A stretch of 64,000 nucleotides of DNA from UBA5216 sp043743335 (GTDB lineage Bacteria; Pseudomonadota; Gammaproteobacteria; Burkholderiales; SG8-41). Below, one piece after another: positions 53,814-62,258 of the stretch (the stretch's first letter is position 1; every line of letters begins with the position of its first letter). Under the pieces are notes generated by a model. That model was given only the letters and a program-made list of their open reading frames with translations. It was not told the DNA's origin and ran no database searches. A program made the translations under genes and the position numbers. The DNA lies in the NCBI GenBank assembly GCA_043743335.1, contig JAYTWR010000074.1, forward strand, positions 1-64,000, in the 5' to 3' direction.

Positions 53814-54440
53814 TTAGCGCATGATGGCGGAAGGCGGCGGCGGGGCGGAACCCGGTGGTGGTGGCGGCGCGTAGTAGGGCGCTTGTGCCTGCGGTGGCGG
53901 GGGCGGCGGTTGATTGGCAGTGGGCGGCGGCGGGGCGTAGCCGGCTTGGGGCTGTGGCGCGGCGGCGGCGGGCGCGGTGGCGCGTCCGGGTGTCATGTTG
54001 CCGCGCAGGGCAACGCGGTGCCCCTTGGCGTACATGCACTGGGCGTAGCCATCGTCGTAACGGCGTTGCACGGCATAGCCCGACTGATTGCCCGTGGCCG
54101 CGCCGGTCAGCACCCCCATCAGCAGGCCGATCCCTGCGCCAGCGCCTGCAGCTTGGCTGGAGTTGCCGATGGCCGCACCGGCAGCGGCACCGATCACCGT
54201 ACCGATAGCGGCGTTTTTGACGGCGTTGTTTTCTTGCGTGGCCGTGGGCGACGCGCCGGAATACTCGGTCGCGTATTGACGGCAACTCGTGTCGTCGGCG
54301 CGGAACTGGTCGAAATTCATGCCGGTGCCGGGCATGGCCGCAGTGCTCGGGCCGGTAGGCATGCTCACGCAGCCGCCCAGCCCAAGGCTTATCAAGGCCA
54401 GCAGCGCTACGGCTTTACGGTTCACGCGATCCAGTGTCAT
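53814..54440 (-). CDS. Glycine-zipper lipoprotein with proline-rich tail
   Basis: 208 residues from the ATG at 54440. Lipobox GLGGC, then a short domain with DDTSCRQYATEYSG. A glycine zipper (IGTVIGAAAGAAIGNSS, AGAGIGLLMGVLTG) covers about residues 70-115. DDGYAQCMYAKGH follows, and the last ~65 residues are Pro/Ala/Gln/Tyr-rich. Similar to YMGG/SlyB-like envelope lipoproteins that integrate into membranes. It forms an operon with the Tyr-rich protein 10 bp upstream. Confidence 0.78.
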   Translation of the reverse strand: MTLDRVNRKAVALLALISLGLGGCVSMPTGPSTAAMPGTGMNFDQFRADDTSCRQYATEYSGASPTATQENNAVKNAAIGTVIGAAAGAAIGNSSQAAGAGAGIGLLMGVLTGAATGNQSGYAVQRRYDDGYAQCMYAKGHRVALRGNMTPGRATAPAAAAPQPQAGYAPPPPTANQPPPPPPQAQAPYYAPPPPPGSAPPPPSAIMR

Positions 54441-54450
54441 GGCTTTAGCC

Positions 54451-54936
54451 TTATTGAGGTGCGTGGGGCACGACGCGCTGCCACGGTGATGCGCAGGTTT
54501 GTGCGTGCGGATAATAGGTTTGGGAGTCTTGGCAGAAATACCAGTATTGCTGCTGTGCTTGGGCCTGCACTTGCGGCGCGGAACCCACGGGCGGGGCTGA
54601 CGCTGCGGCATTGGCAGCGGGCTGCTCGATATACACAATCGGTTGTTGTTGCACGATCACCGGCGCTACCGGCGGATAGTACGCCGGGGCATAGCCGTAA
54701 TACGGATAGCCATAAGGCTCGTAGTAGTAGGGCCGCGAGTAGTAGTGGGGCCGCGAGTAGGCGTAGGGCGAAGCCAGAATGCTCGCACCCACAATGCCCG
54801 CACCGACGACCACGCCGACGCGCGCGCCGCCACGATGATGATGATGGCCCGGACGAGCGGTGGCATCCGTGGCGACTATCGTCAGCGCGCCTGTCGCGGC
54901 GAGGCTAATGACGGTGGCGGCAGCGAGTTTTTTCAT
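54451..54936 (-). CDS. Tyr/Pro-rich exported protein
   Basis: 161 residues from the ATG at 54936, with CCGGAG upstream. N-terminal signal KKLAAATVISLAATGAL, a basic patch PGHHHHRGGA, a glycine/valine membrane-like stretch VGVVVGAGIVGASI, then a run of Tyr/Pro/Arg repeats (YYSRPYYYEPYG, YGYAPAYYPP) and a Cys-containing end resembling WYFCQDSQTYYPHAQTC. Similar small proteins with YFC and YYP motifs are found near envelope genes in Burkholderiales. Function unknown. Confidence 0.75.
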   Translation of the reverse strand: MKKLAAATVISLAATGALTIVATDATARPGHHHHRGGARVGVVVGAGIVGASILASPYAYSRPHYYSRPYYYEPYGYPYYGYAPAYYPPVAPVIVQQQPIVYIEQPAANAAASAPPVGSAPQVQAQAQQQYWYFCQDSQTYYPHAQTCASPWQRVVPHAPQ

Positions 54937-55068
54937 GGTGTTCTCCGGTTTGCGGCTACGGCGGTTCATTGCGTCAAATAGGCCAAGATTGCGGTTTACG
55001 GCTGAATCCAATAACGCATGATGATAGGGGTTCGGATGACACGCGGCGCAGGAAACTTGTTACAAAAT

Positions 55069-55089
55069 GTAACTAATTGATTTTAAAGG
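55069..55089 (+). repeat. Dispersed 21-bp AT-rich repeat, copy 7
   Basis: The first 16 bp are exact and the tail is changed (AAAGG for ATTGA). It lies in the 359-bp divergent spacer upstream of the Tyr-rich protein and the TPP-dependent enzyme. A TTACAAAATGTAA palindrome overlaps its 5' end. Confidence 0.75.
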
Positions 55090-55295
55090 ATAATTCAATC
55101 AACAATCTGCCGTGTTTTAAGGCCTGAAACAGGTGTTTTCGCGCCGCACTGCCGACTTTCAAAAGCGCTAACTAGCCTGCCTGAAAACGTTCAATAAAAC
55201 AATAGCTTGTCAGAGAGCGCCAAATCATTGCGGCAGCACGCTTGATTTGGACGCCGCGCACGTGACACAGTTCAACCCGAAACTTTGGAGAAGCC

Positions 55296-57062
55296 ATGAA
55301 TTTGCCGCAAACCGGACCGCCCGAAACCAATCTCATTGTGCACGACGCGCCGGTCGCCAGCCGCCCCAGCGAAACTTTCTGGGGCAGCGACCCCGTGGCG
55401 CTGATGCTGCGCGAACTCGGCGTGCCGTATATCGCTCTGGTGCCTGGCTCTAGCTATCGGGGCCTGCACGATAGCATCGTCAATCTGCTGGGCAACCGCG
55501 CGCCGCAAATGGTGTTGTGCGTACACGAAGAAACGGCGGTGGCGATTTCGCACGGCTATGCCAAAGTCACCGACAAAATGATGGCGAGCGGCCTGCACGC
55601 CAACATTGGCCTGATGCGCGCAACCATGGCGATATACAACGCCTGGTGTGATCGTGCGCCGGTGCTGATTTTCGGTGCCACCGGCCCGTGGGATGCCACA
55701 CAGCGCCGCCCGTGGATCGATTGGATCCACACCAGCAGCGATCAAGGCGGCCTCATTCGCAACTTCACCAAGTGGGACAACCAGCCGGGCTCGCCTGCCG
55801 CTGCGGTCGAGGCCATCATGCGCGCCTCGCAAATCGCGCAGACCACGCCCAAAGGGCCGGTGTATATCAATCTCGAAGTGGCGATGCAGGAAACCCAACT
55901 CGGCCCGCTGCCAGCGTTGCGCGACCCGGCGCGTCACGCGCCGCCGCAAGCGCCGCAGCCTTCAGCCGCGTTGCTACAGGCGGCGGCGCAACTGTTGTCG
56001 AACGCCAAACGCCCGGTGATTCTCGCCGGACGTTGTTCGCGCAGTGAAGCTGGCTGGAAAGCGCGCATCGCACTCGCCGAAAAACTCAATGCGCCGGTGT
56101 GTACCAACATCAAGTTGGCAGCCGCGTTTCCGACCGATCACCCGCTGCACGCCGCAGCGCCGGGCGCGTATCTCACCGATGAAGCGCGTGCCATGGTGCG
56201 CGAGGCCGATGTGGTGTTGTCGCTGGATTACCTCGATCTTGCGGGTACGTTGAAGCAAGCCTTTGGCGACAAGCCCGTGAGCGCCAAGGTGATACAGGTA
56301 TCGTGCGACGCGCACAGTCATCGCGGCGGCGGTGCAGATCACTTTGGTTTGCCGCCGATGGATATTTATTTGATGTGCGAAACCGATGCCGCAGTACCGC
56401 TGCTGCTGGATGCCGTCAGCGCGCGCACCGCACCTGCCCACGTGCCTGCCGCGCCAGCCTTGCCCGCTGCGCCGAACGCGGTGTCGCTGCGCGGCGTGGG
56501 TTTGGCGCTGGAACAGGCCACGCGCGGCGTGGCGGTGTGCTACACCCGCTTTCCGCTGGGCTGGAACGGCGCGTATACGCATTTCAGGCACCCGCTGGAT
56601 TACATTGGCCACGATGGCGGTGCGGGCGTCGGCTCCGGGCCGGGCATGACGGTCGGTGCCGGGCTGGCGTTGAAAGGCAGCGGGCGTGTGCCCATCGCGC
56701 TGCTCGGCGATGGTGATTTTCTGATGGGCAACACCGCCGTGTGGACCGCCGCGCATTATCAGATTCCGTGCCTGATGATCGTGTGCAATAACCGCTCGTT
56801 CTACAACGACGAGCGCCACCAAGGCCGTATGGCCGCCAATCGCGGCCGTCCCGAAGAAAACCGCTGGATCGGCCAGCGCATTGATAATCCGCCTGTAGAC
56901 ATCGCCGCCATGGCGCGCTCACAAGGGGCGCTGGGCATAGGCCCGGTGGAAAAACCGGAAGACGTGCTGCCTGCCATTCAACAGGGCATTACGGCTGTGC
57001 GCGCCGGTACACCGTGCGTGATCGATATGCGCGTGCTGCCGGGGTATGATACGCGAGCTTAA
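55296..57062 (+). CDS. Thiamine-diphosphate-dependent enzyme (acetolactate-synthase-like)
   Basis: 588 residues; TTGGAGAAG precedes the ATG. The Pyr domain has CVHEETAVAISHGYAK with the catalytic Glu. A central domain follows (KRPVILAGRCSR). The PP domain has GDGDFLMGNTAVWTAAHYQIP then MIVCNNRSFYND, the GDG-x(26)-NN motif for Mg-ThDP. Decarboxylases or carboligases (benzoylformate, oxalyl-CoA, sulfoacetaldehyde types) share this layout. The neighbouring Bug receptor suggests it works on an imported carboxylate, but the substrate is not known. Confidence 0.88.
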   Translation: MNLPQTGPPETNLIVHDAPVASRPSETFWGSDPVALMLRELGVPYIALVPGSSYRGLHDSIVNLLGNRAPQMVLCVHEETAVAISHGYAKVTDKMMASGLHANIGLMRATMAIYNAWCDRAPVLIFGATGPWDATQRRPWIDWIHTSSDQGGLIRNFTKWDNQPGSPAAAVEAIMRASQIAQTTPKGPVYINLEVAMQETQLGPLPALRDPARHAPPQAPQPSAALLQAAAQLLSNAKRPVILAGRCSRSEAGWKARIALAEKLNAPVCTNIKLAAAFPTDHPLHAAAPGAYLTDEARAMVREADVVLSLDYLDLAGTLKQAFGDKPVSAKVIQVSCDAHSHRGGGADHFGLPPMDIYLMCETDAAVPLLLDAVSARTAPAHVPAAPALPAAPNAVSLRGVGLALEQATRGVAVCYTRFPLGWNGAYTHFRHPLDYIGHDGGAGVGSGPGMTVGAGLALKGSGRVPIALLGDGDFLMGNTAVWTAAHYQIPCLMIVCNNRSFYNDERHQGRMAANRGRPEENRWIGQRIDNPPVDIAAMARSQGALGIGPVEKPEDVLPAIQQGITAVRAGTPCVIDMRVLPGYDTRA

Positions 57063-57080
57063 AATCTGAGACTTAAAAAA

Positions 57081-58052
57081 ATGCAAATAAAACAAATACT
57101 TACGATTGCCATCTCCACCCTGTCCAGTGCGTTCATCCCCATGGCGGCAGCGCAAAACTATCCCGTGAAGCCGATTCGGCTGGTGGTGGGTTTTCCTGCG
57201 GGCGGCCCGGCGGACATTATCGCGCGCACCACGGGGCAAAAGCTGTCTGAGCTGATTGGCCAGCCGGTCGTGATCGACAATCGCGGCGGCGCGAGCGGCA
57301 TGATCGCAGCGGAAAACGTGGCGAAATCGTCGCCCGATGGCTACACCACGCACCTTGCCGGCGTGAGCGTGATGACCACCAACCCGGTGCTGTACAAAAA
57401 AGTGCCGTATGCGCTGAGTGATTTCGCGCTGGTGACGCTGGCGGTGAAAGTGCCCGAAGCGCTGGTGGTGCATCCCGCACTGCCGGTGAAAACGACCAAG
57501 GAATTCATCGCGCTGGCCAAGGCGCGTCCGGGCGAATTGAATTACGGCTCGGCGGGCGCGGGCGGCGTACCGCATCTGGCGGCGGAGTTGTTCAACACCG
57601 CGGCAGGCGTCAAGGCCAATCACATTCCGTACAAGGGTGCCGCACCCGCTGTGGCCGACATGCTGGGCGGCCATACGCAATACGGCTTTTGGGATACGCC
57701 CATCCTCGTGCCGCATGTGGGCAGCGGCAAGCTGCGCGCGTTGTTTATCGCCACCGCCAACCGCTGGCAGGGTTTCGCTAACGTGCCGACCAGCGCAGAG
57801 GTGGGCCTGCCGTCAGTCATCATCGACAATTGGTATTGCGTTGTGGTGCCGGCGGCGACACCCAAAAACATCGTGGCGCAATTGCAGGGCGCGTTTGCCA
57901 AGGCGCTGCAATCGCCGGAGGTGCGTGATCGTTTGGGCGCGCAAGGTGTGGTGACAGTCGGTTCAAGCACGGAGGAGATGGTGACGCATCTGAAAGCGGA
58001 AACCGAAAAATGGGTGCGCGTGGCGAAATCGACGGGGCTGACGCTGGATTAG
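57081..58052 (+). CDS. Bug-family (TctC) receptor
   Basis: 323 residues, 18 bp after the TPP enzyme. Signal peptide to MAAAQN, then YPVKPIRLVVGFPAGGPADI, GQPVVIDNRGGASG, GYTTHLAGVSVM, HIPYKGAAPAVADML and a C-terminus ending TGLTLD. Intact and of normal length. Presumably delivers a carboxylate for the TPP enzyme. No TctAB membrane genes are present. Confidence 0.9.
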   Translation: MQIKQILTIAISTLSSAFIPMAAAQNYPVKPIRLVVGFPAGGPADIIARTTGQKLSELIGQPVVIDNRGGASGMIAAENVAKSSPDGYTTHLAGVSVMTTNPVLYKKVPYALSDFALVTLAVKVPEALVVHPALPVKTTKEFIALAKARPGELNYGSAGAGGVPHLAAELFNTAAGVKANHIPYKGAAPAVADMLGGHTQYGFWDTPILVPHVGSGKLRALFIATANRWQGFANVPTSAEVGLPSVIIDNWYCVVVPAATPKNIVAQLQGAFAKALQSPEVRDRLGAQGVVTVGSSTEEMVTHLKAETEKWVRVAKSTGLTLD

Positions 58053-58067
58053 CGCTGTATTAAATAT

Positions 58068-58088
58068 TCAATTAAATCAATTAGTTAC
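58068..58088 (-). repeat. Dispersed 21-bp AT-rich repeat, copy 8
   Basis: 20 of 21 positions match the consensus in minus orientation, 15 bp after the Bug stop. It ends directly before the GGAG ribosome-binding site of the serine hydrolase gene. Confidence 0.8.
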
Positions 58089-58101
58089 CGGAGTAATTCA
58101 G

Positions 58102-59382
58102 ATGAGGAACGTGTCGAAGTGGGTGATGTTGCTGGTGACGCTAGTCTTGGGCGCCTGCGCGAATCTACCTTCCGGTGGAGACCGCGCGAGCAGTCCTGAA
58201 AGTGTGGGTTTCTCTTCAGAGCGGCTGGCGAAGCTGACTGCGCGCATGCAGGAGGGCGTGGCAAAAGGCGAATACCCCGGTGCCGTGCTGATGATTGGGC
58301 GTCAGGGTAAGGTCGCCTACACGCAAACCTTCGGTGTGCTGAATCCGGAGACCGGCGTGGCCATGCGCGAGGACGCGATATTTCGTATTGCCTCGATGAC
58401 CAAGCCGTTTGCCTCGCTGGCGATCATGATGCTGTCGGAAGAAGGCAAGCTCTCCATCGCGGATCGTGCCGATAAGTATTTGCCGGAACTCAAAGATATG
58501 AAAGTCGCGGTGTTCAAGCCGCCGGTGATGAACTTGGAGCCGCAACGAAACCCGATGACGGTGCAGGATCTGCTGCGGCATACCTCGGGATTACCCTCAG
58601 GCGAAGCCGATTCTTCCAATCCGGTGAAACGCCTGTACGCCGAAGCCAAAATCGGCAATCGTGGCTTTACCAACGAGCAATACATAGCCGCGCTGGCGAA
58701 AATGCCGCTGCTATTTCAGCCGGGCACAACCTGGGAGTACGGCGCTTCGGTGGATGTGCTGGGCGTGATCGTCGAACGCGTGAGCGGTTTGCGCCTGGAC
58801 AAATTTATCGCTGAGCGCATTACCGGTCCGTTGAAGCTGCACGATACCGGGTTTGAAGCGCCCGCAGCGCATGCTAATCGTGGCGCGCGTCCGCAGCGCG
58901 AAGGCCCAAAAAATGTGCTGCCGAATATCGCGCTGGTAACCGACAACCAGACCTTCAAAGCTGGCGGTGGCGGCATGGTTTCCACGGCGGCGGATTACGC
59001 GCGTTTTTCCCAGTTTTTGCTCAATGGCGGCGAGCTGGACGGTGTGCGGCTGGTATCGCCCAAAACCATCGAGCTAATGACCAGTAATCAACTGCCGCCG
59101 GGGACGCGAATGGGGCCGGACATGCGGCGGTTTGAAGCGCTGGAACCATCGGCCAAGATGGGGCAGGGCTTCGGATTGGGCTTTGCGGTGCGCACCGACG
59201 CGGGCCGCAATCCGCTGCCAGGGTCGGTGGGGGATTATTACTGGGGCGGCGCGCAGGGCACTTATTTCTGGATCGATCCGAAGGAACAGCTCTACGTGGT
59301 GTTCATGATGCAGTCGCCGCAAGCACGATTGTCGTACCGCTTCTTGTTGCGGCAGATGGTGTATCAGGCGCTGGTGAAATGA
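58102..59382 (+). CDS. Serine hydrolase lipoprotein (class C beta-lactamase fold)
   Basis: 426 residues. GGAG 9 bp before the ATG; lipobox LGACA. The active-site motif SMTK (SxxK) lies near residue 100 and YGASVD is in the YxN position. AGGGGMVSTAADYARFS is a typical later block of the EstB/PBP4 family. It should be an esterase or peptidase facing the periplasm rather than a true beta-lactamase. The gene is probably read with the preceding Bug/TPP genes. Confidence 0.85.
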   Translation: MRNVSKWVMLLVTLVLGACANLPSGGDRASSPESVGFSSERLAKLTARMQEGVAKGEYPGAVLMIGRQGKVAYTQTFGVLNPETGVAMREDAIFRIASMTKPFASLAIMMLSEEGKLSIADRADKYLPELKDMKVAVFKPPVMNLEPQRNPMTVQDLLRHTSGLPSGEADSSNPVKRLYAEAKIGNRGFTNEQYIAALAKMPLLFQPGTTWEYGASVDVLGVIVERVSGLRLDKFIAERITGPLKLHDTGFEAPAAHANRGARPQREGPKNVLPNIALVTDNQTFKAGGGGMVSTAADYARFSQFLLNGGELDGVRLVSPKTIELMTSNQLPPGTRMGPDMRRFEALEPSAKMGQGFGLGFAVRTDAGRNPLPGSVGDYYWGGAQGTYFWIDPKEQLYVVFMMQSPQARLSYRFLLRQMVYQALVK

Positions 59383-59439
59383 TAGTGCCGGGTGGGCGCG
59401 GATGGCGTGCTTACCCGGCTGATCGTGCTGCGCCGCATT

Positions 59440-59463
59440 GTGCCGTGCCGTGCCGTGCCGTGC
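59440..59463 (+). repeat. Pentanucleotide microsatellite (GTGCC)
   Basis: Four perfect copies of GTGCC plus a partial one, in the intergenic space between two convergent genes. Confidence 0.85.
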
Positions 59464-59476
59464 TGCGCGTACCGCG

Positions 59477-60904
59477 TTACTGCTTCAACGTCAGCTTCAC
59501 CAGCTTGTCCGCGCGCGGTTCGTTCTCCAAATTGCGGCATGTGGCCACGATTTGCTCGTACTGCGCTGCCGGGATCGGCAGGCTGTTGGCGATGCCGCTG
59601 ATGCGCTTGGCGAGGGTGTCGAATTCCCAAATGAATTCACGGCCTGTGGATTGGCGGCTGTAGCTCTTGCCGTCTTTCGTAAAGATCGTGAAGCGCGGGC
59701 CGAATAGCGTCATCTTGTGTGAGGGGATGATGGTGACGCGCTTCATCAATTCCACCACTTCCGGCGGCGCGTCTTTGGCTTCGATTTTTTGCCCGGCGGT
59801 CACTGGGTAGCTGCGCTTTACCACGCCATAGGCGGTGAAATACGCCGTGCCGCCGATGCGCGCTTCGCCGTCTTCGCGGCGACTGGTGAAGGCGGGGCTG
59901 GGGTATTGCGTTTCCAGCCAGTTGACCACGGCTTCGATGCGATCCACGTCTTCGTGGCGGATGTTGTTGTCGTTGCAAATCGCGGCGGGCACATCGATGT
60001 GCGCAATGTTGTAGCCCGCGGTGTAATAAATGCGATACAGCGTTTCGAGGAACATCCAGTCGCGGCCGAGATTGGCCGTGATGTTGGCGAGATTCGCTTT
60101 GACATCGCCGGCAAAGCTGTACGTGATGCTGCCTTTGTTGTTGCCGGTGTAGGCGTGGTAGAAGCCCGCTTCGCCTTCCAGCACGGTGTCGGCGCTGGCA
60201 TGGCCCGCTTGCGCCAGCGTGACCGCGAGCAGCGCGCTGCGGGTGGCGGCACCTTCACGCAGGGCTTTGCCGCCGCCGCGTGCGCTTTCGAGATTGCCGC
60301 TCGCAAGGCTTGCGCACAGCGCGATGGTACTGTTCATTTGATCTTCATTCAGTTTCATGATTTTCGCTGCCGCCACCGCTGCGCCGAAAATGCCGAACAC
60401 CGGCCCCGGGTGAAAGCCGCGCGCCATCACCGACGGAATAAACTCGGCAGCCATGCGTTCCATCACTTCATAGCCCGCGACCACGCCGGTGAGATAGTCT
60501 TTGCCGGATGCGCCCACGCTTTCTGCTGCCACCAGCGCGCTGGGAATAATGGCCGTATTCGGGTGCGTGAGCATGCGGAAGGTGTCGTACTTGCCGCCGC
60601 TCAACGCGGTTTCGGAATTGGCGTAACCCGCACCGCCTTTGGTGACAAGCGTGCCGTCTACCATCAACGTTGCGCCTTTTGTGACGCCAGCTTCTTCGTC
60701 GGCAATCATCTTCAAAGCCTGCTTGCCCGACGCCGTTTGCGAGCCGATCAGTACCGAGGCGATAGCCTGCAGCGACACGCCCTTGGCGCGATCCACCACT
60801 GCGGCGGGCAAGTCTTCGTAGCGCAGGCCAGCGGCCCATTTGGCTAGGTCGCGGCTGATTGAGAGGCTAACTGAGGGGCTAACTGAGGGGCTAACTGAGG
60901 CCAT
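59477..60904 (-). CDS. MmgE/PrpD-family protein with repeat at start
   Basis: 475 residues. CTTGGAGA lies 8 bp before the ATG at 60904. The family includes 2-methylcitrate dehydratase and cis-aconitate decarboxylase. Seen here: LAKWAAGLRYEDLPAAVVDRAK at the N-terminus, DYLTGVVAGYEVMERMA and MARGFHPGPVFGIFGAAVAA (the substrate-site GFHPTG-like block). Residues 2-16 are SVSP repeats encoded by a 12-bp tandem repeat. Expected to dehydrate or isomerise a small carboxylate in step with the receptors and TPP enzyme nearby. Confidence 0.85.
   Translation of the reverse strand: MASVSPSVSPSVSLSISRDLAKWAAGLRYEDLPAAVVDRAKGVSLQAIASVLIGSQTASGKQALKMIADEEAGVTKGATLMVDGTLVTKGGAGYANSETALSGGKYDTFRMLTHPNTAIIPSALVAAESVGASGKDYLTGVVAGYEVMERMAAEFIPSVMARGFHPGPVFGIFGAAVAAAKIMKLNEDQMNSTIALCASLASGNLESARGGGKALREGAATRSALLAVTLAQAGHASADTVLEGEAGFYHAYTGNNKGSITYSFAGDVKANLANITANLGRDWMFLETLYRIYYTAGYNIAHIDVPAAICNDNNIRHEDVDRIEAVVNWLETQYPSPAFTSRREDGEARIGGTAYFTAYGVVKRSYPVTAGQKIEAKDAPPEVVELMKRVTIIPSHKMTLFGPRFTIFTKDGKSYSRQSTGREFIWEFDTLAKRISGIANSLPIPAAQYEQIVATCRNLENEPRADKLVKLTLKQ
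60865..60900 (-). repeat. 12-bp tandem repeat directly behind the mmgE/prpD-like start codon
   Basis: Three perfect copies of GGCTAACTGAGG (plus strand), giving SVSPSVSPSVS on the coding strand. It begins 1 bp from the ATG. Confidence 0.9.
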
Positions 60905-61060
60905 GTGTGTTTCTCCAAGTTGAAAAATTCGGGATAACGCGATAACGACTGATGGCCACACTATGGGCGTGTGACCAGGGTCAATGCGTGCGGCCGAGCA
61001 TTATGGCAAATTCCACGCTTAACGGTTACTCGCGCGCGCGAAATCTTTCGGCGCAGATGC

Positions 61061-62227
61061 GTGAGTCCACTACCGGAGCTTGCCGCCTACGTGACGCTGT
61101 ACCTGCTGGTGTTAATGGCCATTCTGACGCACCTCGGATTCGCCGGTAGCCGTTTGGCGGTGCCGCTGTTCGCCGTCGATCAAGGTGCCAATCCGTTTGT
61201 GGTGGGCACCATCGTCGCGCTGTATGCCGCGCTGCCCGCGGTGCTGGCGGTGCCGATGGGGCGCTTGGCGGATCGCGTGGGTTACAAAATCCCGCTGCTG
61301 TGCGGTGTCAGCGGCATTTTTATCGCACTGCTGCTGCCGTGGCTGTGGCCGGCGATGACCACGCTGTATGTGGTGGCGACGGTGATTGGCATGTCGTTCA
61401 TGACTTTTCAGTTGTCGATTCAAACGCTCGCGGGTGCCATTGCCGGGCCCGAAGCGCGTGCGCGTAATTTCAGCGTGCTGAGTTTGGGTTACGCGTCAGC
61501 CAATTTCACCGGCCCGTTGATCACCGGCTTGTTGATCGACAACGTGGGCTACGCGCGCACTTTCGGGTTGTTGGCGCTGCCGGTGATACCCGCCATTGTG
61601 ATGGCGGCGATGGGCGGGCGCTGGATTCCCAACGTCCACCGCAAATCAGCGGCCACCAACAGCGGCGTGATGGATCTGTTAAAAATCAAAGGCTTGCGTA
61701 ACACCCTCATCGCCAGCGGCATCGTCTCATCCGCGTGGGACGTCTACCAATTTTTCATGCCGATTTATGGTCGCTCGCTCGGCATGTCGGCCACCGCCAT
61801 CGGCTTGGTACTGAGTGCATTCGCTATCGCCATCATCCTCGTGCGCGCTATCTTGCCGTTTTTCGTGCGACGCATCGGCGAAACGCAAACGCTGACCTAC
61901 GCCATGTTCGTCGCGTGCGCGGCGTTTTGCTTGTTTCCGCTATTCAGCAGCGCGTGGCCGCTGGCGGCGGTGTCGTTCTTGCTGGGCGTAGGCGCAGGCG
62001 TGGGCCAGCCGCTGTCGATGACACTCGTCTTCAACGCCTCACCCAAAGGCCGTGAAGGCGAAGCGGCGGGCATGCGCATTACCGTCAATCAAGTCGCGCA
62101 CTTTGTGATTCCGTTGTTCTTCGGCGCAGTGGGTTCAGCGGCCGGGTACGCGTCAGTGTTTTTGCTCAATGCGAGTTTCTTGGCAGCGGGCGGGGTGATT
62201 AGCAAACGGTTTTTGGGAAAGGTGTAG
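61061..62227 (+). CDS. MFS permease
   Basis: 388 residues from a GTG at 61061; an open frame further upstream lacks a ribosome-binding site. Twelve hydrophobic segments, with GRLADRVGYKIPLLCG as the MFS loop 2-3 motif and FVRRIGETQTLTY in the middle loop. Divergent from the mmgE/prpD-like gene. Substrate unknown, possibly a carboxylate. Confidence 0.82.
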   Translation: MSPLPELAAYVTLYLLVLMAILTHLGFAGSRLAVPLFAVDQGANPFVVGTIVALYAALPAVLAVPMGRLADRVGYKIPLLCGVSGIFIALLLPWLWPAMTTLYVVATVIGMSFMTFQLSIQTLAGAIAGPEARARNFSVLSLGYASANFTGPLITGLLIDNVGYARTFGLLALPVIPAIVMAAMGGRWIPNVHRKSAATNSGVMDLLKIKGLRNTLIASGIVSSAWDVYQFFMPIYGRSLGMSATAIGLVLSAFAIAIILVRAILPFFVRRIGETQTLTYAMFVACAAFCLFPLFSSAWPLAAVSFLLGVGAGVGQPLSMTLVFNASPKGREGEAAGMRITVNQVAHFVIPLFFGAVGSAAGYASVFLLNASFLAAGGVISKRFLGKV

Positions 62228-62258
62228 AGAATCATCGCTAATCGGCGTAAGCGTAGGC

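Noticed and set aside
58102..59382. True class C beta-lactamase
   Set aside because: The lipobox and EstB/PBP4-like blocks indicate an esterase-like serine hydrolase. The YSN and KTG signatures of AmpC were not seen.
59789..60847. 352-codon frame antisense to the mmgE/prpD-like gene
   Set aside because: Shadow of a strongly conserved gene on the other strand, with no own start signals.
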